Source of the DNA: Planctomycetota bacterium
GTDB taxonomy: Bacteria > Planctomycetota > UBA1135 > UBA2386
NCBI GenBank assembly: GCA_020638735.1
Contig: JACKHZ010000010.1
Location: forward strand, 649,325 to 713,324
Length of the DNA: 64,000 nt
Reading direction: 5' to 3'
The notes beneath the pieces were generated by a model. The model was not told the DNA's origin, searched no databases, and saw nothing but the letters and a program-made list of their open reading frames with translations. Position 1 is the first letter of the stretch. Every line of letters begins with the position of its first letter. Of the stretch, positions 10,621 to 17,852 are shown piece after piece. A program made the position numbers and the translations under genes.

Positions 10621-10881
10621 TCAATTGGTCGATTGCTTCGGCGGGCGGGTCTCCTCTTCGTCGGGCGCGCCCATGTCGAGCGCGACCAGCGTCGCCAGGT
10701 AGAACGCGCTCTCCTCGGGCTGCTCGCGCACCAGGTCGCGGGCGACGGCGACGAACTCGCGAAAGGTCAGCACGCCGTCGTGGTCGCGCGACAACAGGCG
10801 GCTGCCGAACTCGAGCGCGTGCGGGCAGGACAGCAGGCGCAGCGAGTGGCGGGCGACGGGGGACGAGGCGGGCACGGTCAT
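10621..10881 (-). CDS. Small acidic protein with an EF-hand-like half motif
   Basis: 86 residues. The ATG at 10881 is preceded by a good AAGGAG about 8 nt upstream, which decides the start over longer upstream readings. The sequence 'LLSRDHDGVLTFREFVAVAR' has the DxDGxLxxxEF-like pattern of one EF-hand loop and exiting helix, with the tail rich in Glu, Asp and Pro. One loop only is seen, so calcium binding is a guess. It lies 74 bp downstream of senB on the same strand and may be the last gene of that operon. Confidence 0.55.
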   Translation of the reverse strand: MTVPASSPVARHSLRLLSCPHALEFGSRLLSRDHDGVLTFREFVAVARDLVREQPEESAFYLATLVALDMGAPDEEETRPPKQSTN

Positions 10882-10955
10882 CGGTGGGGGCTCCTTGTGG
10901 TGGGGCCGCGACATCGCGTCGCGGTCGGGAGCTAGTGCCGCGACGGGGGCAGGAC

Positions 10956-11960
10956 TTACCCGAGCTCGGCCAACAATCGCCGCCAGGCCTCGCGTTCGCG
11001 CGCCGGCGCCACCATCGGTTGCAGCACCTGCGTGCGCCGACACAAGTCGTCAAGGAACGCCGGTTCTCGAACGCAGCGGGTCAGCAGCGCGCCGAGCGCG
11101 CCGGCGTCGCCGGCGGGGAAGGTGCCCGGCCAGTCGGCGCCGAGCAGGCCCACATTGCCCGCCACGTCGCTGCACAGCACCGGGACCCCCGCGGCGATCG
11201 CTTCGGAGACGACGTTGGCGCCGCCCTCGGCGTTGGACGGCACCAGGCAGACGTGCGCTGCCGCGAGCAGCCGCTTGGCGTCGCGGCGCGGCAGTTCGCC
11301 GACGAAGCGCGCGCGCGGCTCGGCGGCGACCGCGGCCTCGACCTGCGCGGCGTAGGCCTCGTCGCCGGCGTCGGCGAGCCGGCCACCGGCCAACACCAGT
11401 TCGAGCGGCACGTCGGCGGGCACCGCGCGCAGCGCCTGCACCGCCAGCAGGGGTTGCTTGACCGGACGAAGGTGGGCCAGCAGTACCGCGGTGAACCGCG
11501 AGGCGCGTGGCGCCGGCTCGGCGGTCGCCGACTGCACGATCGTGCGCGTCTTGTGGCGCAGCTCCTCCGGCAGCGTCGCCGCGACCAGCGGGTGCAGCGC
11601 GACCAGCGCGTCGGCGCGCGCGGCGGCGGCGAGTGCGCGTTCGCCGAGCTGCGGCGGCGCCGCATCGGGCGTCGGATGCAGGTCGGTGCCGGCGAGCAGC
11701 ACGACGATGCGCGCCGCCGGCTGCTGCGCCGCGCAGGCGAACACCGCGTCGGCGCTCTTGTGCGCGTGCACGGCGATCAGCACGTCGGTCGGCGCGCCGT
11801 CCCAATGCGTCGTGATGTGCGGCCGGCAGCCCAGTTGCCGCAGCAGCGCGGCGATGCGCACCGCGGTCGCGCGGTTGCCCTTGCGCGAGCCCGGCGCGGC
11901 CGGGGTGACGATGCTGACCCGCTGGCCGGTGCCTGCGTCCGCTGCCTGCGCCGCGCTCAC
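10956..11960 (-). CDS. senB: SenB-type selenosugar synthase (GT4-fold glycosyltransferase)
   Basis: 334 residues, the usual size for the family (TIGR04348). SenB makes a selenosugar from a UDP-sugar and selenophosphate in the selenoneine pathway (established for the family). Seen here: the N-terminal 'VTPAAPGSRKGNR' signature, 'LIAVHAHKSADAV', 'VVLLAGTDLH', and the C-terminal nucleotide-sugar region 'EGGANVVSEAIAAGVPVL' followed by 'AGNVGLLGADWPG'. The GTG start at 11960 overlaps the stop of the upstream SelW-like selenoprotein gene in a GTGA, so translation is probably coupled. No senA (selenoneine synthase) or selD/senC is in the window, so the product here may be a different selenosugar-derived compound, or the partners are elsewhere in the genome. 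Confidence 0.88.
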   Translation of the reverse strand: MSAAQAADAGTGQRVSIVTPAAPGSRKGNRATAVRIAALLRQLGCRPHITTHWDGAPTDVLIAVHAHKSADAVFACAAQQPAARIVVLLAGTDLHPTPDAAPPQLGERALAAAARADALVALHPLVAATLPEELRHKTRTIVQSATAEPAPRASRFTAVLLAHLRPVKQPLLAVQALRAVPADVPLELVLAGGRLADAGDEAYAAQVEAAVAAEPRARFVGELPRRDAKRLLAAAHVCLVPSNAEGGANVVSEAIAAGVPVLCSDVAGNVGLLGADWPGTFPAGDAGALGALLTRCVREPAFLDDLCRRTQVLQPMVAPAREREAWRRLLAELG

Positions 11961-12187
11961 CGCGACGCCAGGATCTCGACGACCTCACCCGGATCGGGGA
12001 AGCGCGGGTCGTCCATCTGCTTCTTGTTCCAGACCTGGTGGCCGTCGACGGTGACGATGAAGTCACCCCTGCCGCCGGGCTTCTTCTCGATGGTCGCGTC
12101 GGGGTGGGCCTCCGAGATCTCCGCGGCCAGACCGGTCGCGATGGGCAGGTAGTTTCAGACGACGCAGTATTCGATTCTGACGTTCAT
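11957..12187 (-). CDS. SelW/Rdx-like selenoprotein with in-frame UGA (CxxU)
   Basis: 76 residues if the TGA at 12157-12155 is read as selenocysteine. The sequence is a Rdx-fold protein (thioredoxin-like): 'MNVRIEYCVV', then UGA, then 'NYLPIATGLAAEI', 'RGDFIVTVDGHQVWNKK' and 'FPDPGEVVEILASR', ending at a TGA that overlaps the senB start. In the family the redox site is CxxC or CxxU at the end of strand 1; here it is C8-V-V-U11, exactly at the second cysteine. Family similarity runs without a break across the UGA, and no start downstream would leave a whole domain. A plain stop-based gene caller would miss the gene. A stem-loop with a GGUCU loop lies just after the UGA. A sequencing error from TGC to TGA is the main alternative. 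Confidence 0.85.
12122..12140 (-). promoter_or_regulatory. Candidate bacterial SECIS stem-loop after the UGA codon
   Basis: On the mRNA strand the 19 nt 'CGCGACCGGUCUGGCCGCG' begin 15 nt... that is, directly after the fifth codon past the UGA less one base. They fold as four G-C pairs, one A/C mismatch, two G-C pairs and a 5-nt apical loop GGUCU. From memory, the E. coli fdhF SECIS carries the same GGUCU in its apical loop, 18 nt after its UGA; here the loop starts 21 nt after. The same bases also encode conserved residues (ATGLAAE), so protein constraint may explain part of the match. Confidence 0.6.
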
Positions 12188-12231
12188 GGCCGCGAGTCTA
12201 GGCCACGAACCGGGCAGGCCAAGCTCCGACC

Positions 12232-12627
12232 TCAGCTCGCCGGCCGCCGGGCGAACATCAACGCGATCCAGCCGACGACGAAGGCCACGCCGCCGAGGGG
12301 GGTCACCGGGCCGAGCCAGCTCCAGGCCCGTTCGCTGAAGACGAGTCCGTAGAGCGAGCCGGAGAACAGCAGGATGCCGAGCGAGAACATCACCACCGCG
12401 AGCCGGGTCCGGTAGCCGATCGCCTGCAGCGCGGCGCAACCGAACAGCGCCAGTGCGTGGTACATCTGGTACCGCACGCCGGTCTCGAAGGTGCGCAACA
12501 GCTCCTCCTCGTAGCGGCCCTTCATGCCGTGGGCGGCAAAGGCACCAAGCGTTACCGCCGCGCCTCCGAACAGCGCTGCGAGGACAAGGCCCGCCGGACG
12601 TGCGGCGGGGGTGTTCGAGGAGGTCAT
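12232..12627 (-). CDS. DUF423 family small membrane protein
   Basis: 131 residues with four hydrophobic helices: 'LVLAALFGGAAVTLGAFAAH', 'MYHALALFGCAALQAIGY', 'LAVVMFSLGILLFSGSLYG' and 'PLGGVAFVVGWIALMFA'. The 'LGAFAAHGMKGR' start and 'GILLFSGSLYGL' are hallmarks of DUF423 (YgdD-like) inner-membrane proteins, whose function is unknown. It precedes the SelW-like gene by 44 bp on the same strand, so it may head the selenium operon, or it may simply be a housekeeping neighbour. Confidence 0.85.
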   Translation of the reverse strand: MTSSNTPAARPAGLVLAALFGGAAVTLGAFAAHGMKGRYEEELLRTFETGVRYQMYHALALFGCAALQAIGYRTRLAVVMFSLGILLFSGSLYGLVFSERAWSWLGPVTPLGGVAFVVGWIALMFARRPAS

Positions 12628-12656
12628 GGCCGGCCGAGGCTACGCGGCGGCCCGGC

Positions 12657-12809
12657 TCAGCGACAGAAGCGGATCACCGGCGCGTGGCAGTGGTGGCGAG
12701 GCCCGACGAAGCGCGGGCCGCCGCAGCCGAACCGGTGGAAGTGACAGGCGGACAAGGACATGGCGATGATGATCAGAACGGCGAGTCGCAGCGGTCGAGA
12801 AGTCTTCAT
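12657..12809 (-). CDS. Small lipoprotein, Cys/His-rich
   Basis: 50 residues. Lysine/arginine start, hydrophobic core 'LRLAVLIIIAMSLSAC' and a lipobox LSAC mark a lipoprotein cleaved before Cys. The mature part is about 29 residues and rich in His, Cys, Gly and Pro ('CHFHRFGCGGPRFVGPRHH'), which could bind a metal. A GGAGGG sits 4-9 nt before the ATG at 12809 and supports it as a real gene. It lies 29 bp upstream of DUF423 on the same strand and may be part of the same transcript. Function unknown. Confidence 0.6.
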   Translation of the reverse strand: MKTSRPLRLAVLIIIAMSLSACHFHRFGCGGPRFVGPRHHCHAPVIRFCR

Positions 12810-12942
12810 CAGGCCCTCCAGTCGGGAGCGGGGAAGCAGATCCGGGTTGGCAAGGCGCCGGGCAGCGCATCCCGGCGCCGCGCGTGTCACCCGGGCCCGG
12901 ATCGACTCTGTTACGCGGCCCGGATCGGCCGATAGGGCCGGC

Positions 12943-14907
12943 ATGATCCGCATCCGGAACGTCGTCTCGTTCTCGATCTCGCTGCTGTTCGCGCTCGCCG
13001 GCCCGGCCGCGGCGCAACAGGACCCGCAGCCGACCCTGCCCGGGGTCACGGCCGCCTTCGACAAGGCGGTCTCGGCGATCGGCGCGGACGACGCCGGCCT
13101 CGCGGTGGTGCGCGACGACGAGGTGCTGCACCGGCAGCTGCACGGCAAGAGCGCCCTCGACACCGAGATGCCGATCGCCTCGGCGAGCAAGTGGCTGGCG
13201 GTGGCGATGGTGCTGCGGCTCGTCGACGACGGCCTGCTCGACCTCGACGTGCCGGTGGCGCGCTACGTCGAGGAGTTCGACCGTGACGACAAACGGCGCA
13301 TCACGCTGCGGCAGTGCCTGGCCAACACCAGCGGCCTGCCGTCGCGCCTCAACGACCGCATGCGCGGCTGGGACATGCAGCGCTTCGCCGAGGAGGCCGC
13401 CGATGTCGGGCTGATCGGTCAGGCCAACAACGAGTTCCGCTACGGCGGCGTCGGCTTCCAGGTCGCCGCGGTCGCGGCCGAACGGGTCACCGGCAAGACC
13501 TGGCACCAGCTGTTCGCCGATCGCATCGCCGCGCCGCTGCAGATGACGCACACCTCGTTCGGCACGCTGTTGCCGCTCGGCGGTCAGCCGGGCAAGGCGA
13601 GCCTGCCGTGGGTCGCCGGCGGCGCCGTGTCGACGCTCGAGGACTACTCGCACTTCGTGCAGATGCTGCTCGGCAAGGGCGTGTGGCGCGGCCACCGCGT
13701 GCTGTCCGAGGCGGCGGTCGCCGACATGCTGCGCGACCAGGTGCGGCCGCAGATCGTCGTGCACCTGGCGACGCTCGAGGGCAACTACCGCTACGGCCTC
13801 GGCACCTGGATCGAACAGCTCGACGGTGGCCGCGTGCGCCACAGCGATCCGGGCGCGCTCGGCTTCACGCCGTGGCTCGACCTCGACGTCGGCGTCGGCG
13901 GCGTGTTCGCCATCGAAGACCGCGGTCCGCGCGTGCGGCGCCATATCGACGACCTGTTCGACGCCGTCTACGCCAGCGTCGCGGTCGACGCCGTCGCGGC
14001 GAGCACCGAGACGGTCGAGCTGAAGTTCGGCGGTCGCAATCGCCGCTATCACCTGCACGTGCCGCCGCACCACAAGGGCGAGGCGCTGCCGCTGCTGGTC
14101 GTGCTGCACGGCGGCGGCGGCAATGGCGAGCAGGTGCGCGAGAACACCCGCATCGACGAGATCGCCCTGCAGAAGGGCTTCGTCGTCGCCTTCCCCGACG
14201 GCACCGGTCGCCTGCCGAAGAAGCTGCTGACCTGGAACTCGGGCGGCATCGACGTCTACGCGTCGCAGCACCAGATCGACGACGTCGGCTTCTTGAAGGC
14301 CGTCGTCGCCGACGTGCAGCAGCACGCGCCGATCGACGCCGGTCGCGTGTTCGCCGCCGGCCACTCCAACGGCGGCATGATGTGCCACCGGCTGGCGCGC
14401 GAGGCGGCGGACGTGTTCGCCGGCATCGCCGTCGTCGAGGGGGCGATGAACTTCACCGAGGCCGACTCGACGTGGCCGATCGCGGTGATGATCGTGCACG
14501 GCACCGCCGACCAGCACGTGCTCTACCGCGGCGGCAAGACCGAGAAGGCGCTGCTGACCGGCGGCGACCGCGTCGACGCGTCGGTGCAGCAGGCGATCGA
14601 CTACTACGTCGCGCGCAACGGCGTGCTCGGCTACCCGGAGACCGACGTCGACGGCAAGGTGCGCATCGACACCTACAAGAAGCCGAAGGCCGACGGCGTC
14701 ACCGCGCCGGTGCGCGTCGTCACGCTCGACGGCGGCGGCCACGCGTGGCCGGGCGCCGATCGCCGCACGTCGTTGCTGGCCGACGAGCCGTTCCCGTGGT
14801 CGGCGTCGAAGGCGATCGTCGAGTTCTTCGCGGCGCTGCAGCCGCCGAAGCGCGGGGACGACGACGAGGCGAAGAAGGACCAGCAGCCTCCAAGCACGCC
14901 GCGCTGA
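12943..14907 (+). CDS. Beta-lactamase-fold serine hydrolase fused to a PHB-depolymerase-like esterase
   Basis: 654 residues with a signal peptide ending 'GPAAAQQ'. The N-terminal half (about 35-360) is a class C beta-lactamase/penicillin-binding-type serine hydrolase: SxxK as S80-A-S-K83 in 'ASASKWLAVAMVL', and a YGGVGF-type region where the usual YxN is. The C-terminal half (about 365-640) is an esterase of the feruloyl-esterase/polyhydroxybutyrate depolymerase group: 'LPLLVVLHGGGGNGEQ', nucleophile in 'AAGHSNGGMMCHRLA', acid/His side 'IVHGTADQHV' and 'DGGGHAWPGAD'. The two domains are normally separate secreted enzymes. The ATG at 12943 was chosen because the signal peptide starts there. 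Substrate unknown. Confidence 0.88.
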   Translation: MIRIRNVVSFSISLLFALAGPAAAQQDPQPTLPGVTAAFDKAVSAIGADDAGLAVVRDDEVLHRQLHGKSALDTEMPIASASKWLAVAMVLRLVDDGLLDLDVPVARYVEEFDRDDKRRITLRQCLANTSGLPSRLNDRMRGWDMQRFAEEAADVGLIGQANNEFRYGGVGFQVAAVAAERVTGKTWHQLFADRIAAPLQMTHTSFGTLLPLGGQPGKASLPWVAGGAVSTLEDYSHFVQMLLGKGVWRGHRVLSEAAVADMLRDQVRPQIVVHLATLEGNYRYGLGTWIEQLDGGRVRHSDPGALGFTPWLDLDVGVGGVFAIEDRGPRVRRHIDDLFDAVYASVAVDAVAASTETVELKFGGRNRRYHLHVPPHHKGEALPLLVVLHGGGGNGEQVRENTRIDEIALQKGFVVAFPDGTGRLPKKLLTWNSGGIDVYASQHQIDDVGFLKAVVADVQQHAPIDAGRVFAAGHSNGGMMCHRLAREAADVFAGIAVVEGAMNFTEADSTWPIAVMIVHGTADQHVLYRGGKTEKALLTGGDRVDASVQQAIDYYVARNGVLGYPETDVDGKVRIDTYKKPKADGVTAPVRVVTLDGGGHAWPGADRRTSLLADEPFPWSASKAIVEFFAALQPPKRGDDDEAKKDQQPPSTPR

Positions 14908-14955
14908 GCGCCGCGGACCGCCCCGCGCCGAGCGGCGCCTGCCACGCCGCGCGGA

Positions 14956-16629
14956 TCACCAGAACAGGCGCCAGTGCCAGGTCGCCGCGGCGAAGCCGCT
15001 CGCGGTGCGTACCGTGGTCAGGTGGTTGGTCTTCAGCAGCTGCAGGAACTGCTCCTTCTGCTCCTCGGCCTCGTCCGGATCGATCTCCGGCCCGCCGCCG
15101 ACGAACGGCATCACCTCGTCGAGCGCCTCCAGCCAGAACTCTGCCGGCACACCGCCGAAGTCGGCGATGTCGAACGTGGCGACGCCGTTGAGACCCGCCG
15201 GCAGGTGACGCTTCAGGCCGGCGAACTCGGGCGCCGGCGTCGGCGCTGCCGCGGCCTTGGCCGCCGCCGTCAGGATCCGCGTCGCCTCTTCTTCGGCGTC
15301 GCGGCCGCTGGAGATCACCAGCAGCCCGCGGCCGACCGCGATCCAGACCGGGTATTGCAGCAGGTTGCCGTAGCGTCGCAGTTCGACGCCGTCGACGTCG
15401 ACCGTTTCCGCCTGGCTGAAGAACGGCCTGGCGTGCGGCATCAAAGCGTCGAAGCCCTTGGCGAACGCCGCCTCGTCGCGCAGCTGCCACGCGATCGCCC
15501 AGGTCGTCTCGCGCAGTCGGTCGTAGTTGGTCAGCGGCGAGCCGATCACCAGCACCTCGTCGCCGAGGTGCGCGAGCAGCTCCTTCTCGACGTCGACGCC
15601 GAGCTCCTTCTTCATGCTCTCGCGCACGTCGCCGTCGTTCATGCGCATCGCCTCGATCGCCGAGACCGCGCTGGAGAACAACGCGCCGAGGTCGAAGCGG
15701 CCGATGCGCCACGCGGCGGTCTTGTCGGCGAGCAGGTGGCCGAGCGCCGGCACCGACGTCGTGGCGGGCATCAGCGCGGCGAAGATGCCGCGCTCCTCTG
15801 CAGCGAACTCGACGCCGATGTCGACGGCGATGTGCGGCCCGGCGCTGGCGACCTCCATGGTCACCGCGCCGAGCGAGCCGAAGCCCAGCGCCTTCATCAG
15901 CTCGCCGTCTTCGCCGGCGAACGCGTCGTTGTCCTCGAGCAGTCGCGCCAGATCGACGCGTAGCCGCAGGGCCGGGCTGCCGGGCCGCTTCTGGCCGACG
16001 GTCACCGGCGCCGCGATCAGCGCCTCGAGCATCTGCCGCGCCGCGGTCACGTCCTCGCCGACGCTGAGCAGCATCAGCAGGCGATCTCCGGCGACGAACG
16101 GCGCGGTCGCGGTCACGCCGCCGCCCCGACGCAGGGTGGCCTGGGCGCCGAACAACTCGACCTCGTCCCGCCACTCGCCGGGCGCGCTGCGCTCGATCAG
16201 CTTGCGCAGCTCCACGCCCAGCGCCTGCAGGTCGGTGTGCCCGTCCGGCTCGAACGCGACCACCACGTCGCTGACGTCGTCGCCGCGACGGCCGACGCCG
16301 AAGCGCACCGCGAAGCGCATCGCGCCGCCGTAGTCGAGCACGCGCCCGCGCATCGCCTCGTAGTCGGCGTCGCTGCCGAGCAGCTGGCGCCACATCGCGA
16401 ACATCGGCGCGATCTGCGGTTCCCAGTAGGGGCGGCCCTCCTGCGACGCGAGCATGCTGCCGACGTTGGTCGGGGAGAACTGCGCGTTCCACCCGGCCGG
16501 GCCGACGGCCTCGACGGTCAGGTGCGCGGCGGGCGGCGCCGTGGCGGCGGTGGTCGGGTCCTGCGCAGGCAGCGAGAGGGTCAGGGAGACGGTGAGCAGC
16601 GCGGCGGCTGCGGCGGGGCCGACTTGCAT
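14956..16629 (-). CDS. Secreted protein of unknown function
   Basis: About 557 residues from the ATG at 16629; a GTG at 16638 would add three. The signal peptide is 'VGPAAAAALLTVSLTLSLPAQ'. The mature protein alternates beta-like and acidic helical segments ('DVVVAFEPDGHTDLQAL', 'GDRLLMLLSVGEDVTAARQM', 'GLLVISSGRDAEEEATRIL'), a layout like DUF3352-type proteins of planctomycetes, which have no known activity. No catalytic motif is seen. It is convergent with the hydrolase gene before it and divergent from the DNA-repair gene after it. Confidence 0.75.
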   Translation of the reverse strand: MQVGPAAAAALLTVSLTLSLPAQDPTTAATAPPAAHLTVEAVGPAGWNAQFSPTNVGSMLASQEGRPYWEPQIAPMFAMWRQLLGSDADYEAMRGRVLDYGGAMRFAVRFGVGRRGDDVSDVVVAFEPDGHTDLQALGVELRKLIERSAPGEWRDEVELFGAQATLRRGGGVTATAPFVAGDRLLMLLSVGEDVTAARQMLEALIAAPVTVGQKRPGSPALRLRVDLARLLEDNDAFAGEDGELMKALGFGSLGAVTMEVASAGPHIAVDIGVEFAAEERGIFAALMPATTSVPALGHLLADKTAAWRIGRFDLGALFSSAVSAIEAMRMNDGDVRESMKKELGVDVEKELLAHLGDEVLVIGSPLTNYDRLRETTWAIAWQLRDEAAFAKGFDALMPHARPFFSQAETVDVDGVELRRYGNLLQYPVWIAVGRGLLVISSGRDAEEEATRILTAAAKAAAAPTPAPEFAGLKRHLPAGLNGVATFDIADFGGVPAEFWLEALDEVMPFVGGGPEIDPDEAEEQKEQFLQLLKTNHLTTVRTASGFAAATWHWRLFW

Positions 16630-16691
16630 GACGCGCACTGTAGCCGCCCGAGGGTCGCGGTCCGTTGGCGGATGGGCATGATGCCCGGCCG

Positions 16692-17822
16692 ATGGCCGAA
16701 CCGTTCAAGAACCTGATCGGGCCCGAACTGATCCGCGTCACGGCGCGGCATCTGGCCCGTGTGTACCGACCGTTCCCCGAGCGGCGCTTCGTCACGAAGG
16801 CGATCGCTGGCCTCGACGCGCTGGAGCTCAAGGCGCGCGTCGCGCACGTCGCCGCCGCGCTGGCCGACGCGCTGCCCCAGGACTTCGCCGCCGCTGCCGC
16901 CGTGCTCGAGGCGTCGCTGCGCCCGGCGCGGCTCGACGACGACCTGTCGGTGCACGAGCCGGCCGCCGACGGTCTCGCCGGCTGGGCGATCTGGCCGATG
17001 ACCGAGTGGGTGGTGCTGCGCGGCATGGCGCACCCCGAACGCGCGCTCGCGGCGCTGCACGCGATGACGCAGCGCAACACCGCCGAGTACGCGATCCGGC
17101 CGTTCTTGATCGAGCACGAAGCGCTGACGATGCGCACGCTGCACGAATGGCTCGACGACCCGAGCCCGCACGTGCGGCGGCTGGTCAGCGAGGGTTCGCG
17201 GCCGCGGCTGCCGTGGGGCGTGCAGCTGACGCGGCTGGTCGCCGATCCGACGCCGACGCTGCCGCTGCTCGAGCGGCTGCAGGACGACGCGAGCGAGTAC
17301 GTGCGCCGCAGCGTCGCCAACCACCTCAACGACATCGCCAAGGACCACCCGCACGTCGTCGTCGCGTGGGTCGAGCGCTTCCTGCCAGGCGCGGGTCGCG
17401 AACGCACGCGCTTGTTGCGCCACGCCAGCCGCACGCTGATCAAGCGCGCCGACCGCGCGGCGCTGGCTGCGTGGGGGCTGGCGAAGCCGCTGCGCGGCGT
17501 GGCGACGCTGCGCGTGACGCCGAAGCGCGCGTCGGTCGGCGGCGACGTGCGCCTCGTCGTCGAGCTGCGTTCGACGGCGAAGCAGCCGCAGCCGCTGGTC
17601 GTCGACTACGTCGTGCACCACCCCAAGGCCGACGGTCGCGCGCGGCCCAAGACGTGGAAGGGCTGGAAGCTGACGCTGGCGCCCGGCGAGACGCATCAGC
17701 TCGAGAAACGCCACTCGCTGCGGCCGGTGACGACGCGCCGCGACCATCCCGGGCGGCACGACGTGGAGTTGCTGGTGAACGGCGCGGTGGTGGCGCGGGC
17801 GGCGTTCGATCTTCGTGCGTGA
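16692..17822 (+). CDS. DNA alkylation repair protein (AlkC/AlkD-like HEAT repeats)
   Basis: 376 residues from the ATG at 16692 ('MAEPFKNLIGPELIRVTARH'). The first 260 residues are antiparallel helical repeats typical of DNA alkylation repair glycosylases: 'LHEWLDDPSPHVRRLVSEG' with 'RPRLPWGVQL', and 'DDASEYVRRSVANHLNDIAK', a signature of the AlkC-like subgroup. The last 110 residues form a beta-rich domain ('KRASVGGDVRLVVELRSTA') also seen in that subgroup. It probably removes alkylated bases from DNA. It is a single gene with its own upstream region. Confidence 0.88.
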   Translation: MAEPFKNLIGPELIRVTARHLARVYRPFPERRFVTKAIAGLDALELKARVAHVAAALADALPQDFAAAAAVLEASLRPARLDDDLSVHEPAADGLAGWAIWPMTEWVVLRGMAHPERALAALHAMTQRNTAEYAIRPFLIEHEALTMRTLHEWLDDPSPHVRRLVSEGSRPRLPWGVQLTRLVADPTPTLPLLERLQDDASEYVRRSVANHLNDIAKDHPHVVVAWVERFLPGAGRERTRLLRHASRTLIKRADRAALAAWGLAKPLRGVATLRVTPKRASVGGDVRLVVELRSTAKQPQPLVVDYVVHHPKADGRARPKTWKGWKLTLAPGETHQLEKRHSLRPVTTRRDHPGRHDVELLVNGAVVARAAFDLRA

Positions 17823-17852
17823 CCCGAGCCCGGCGTCGCTATCGTCACCACG

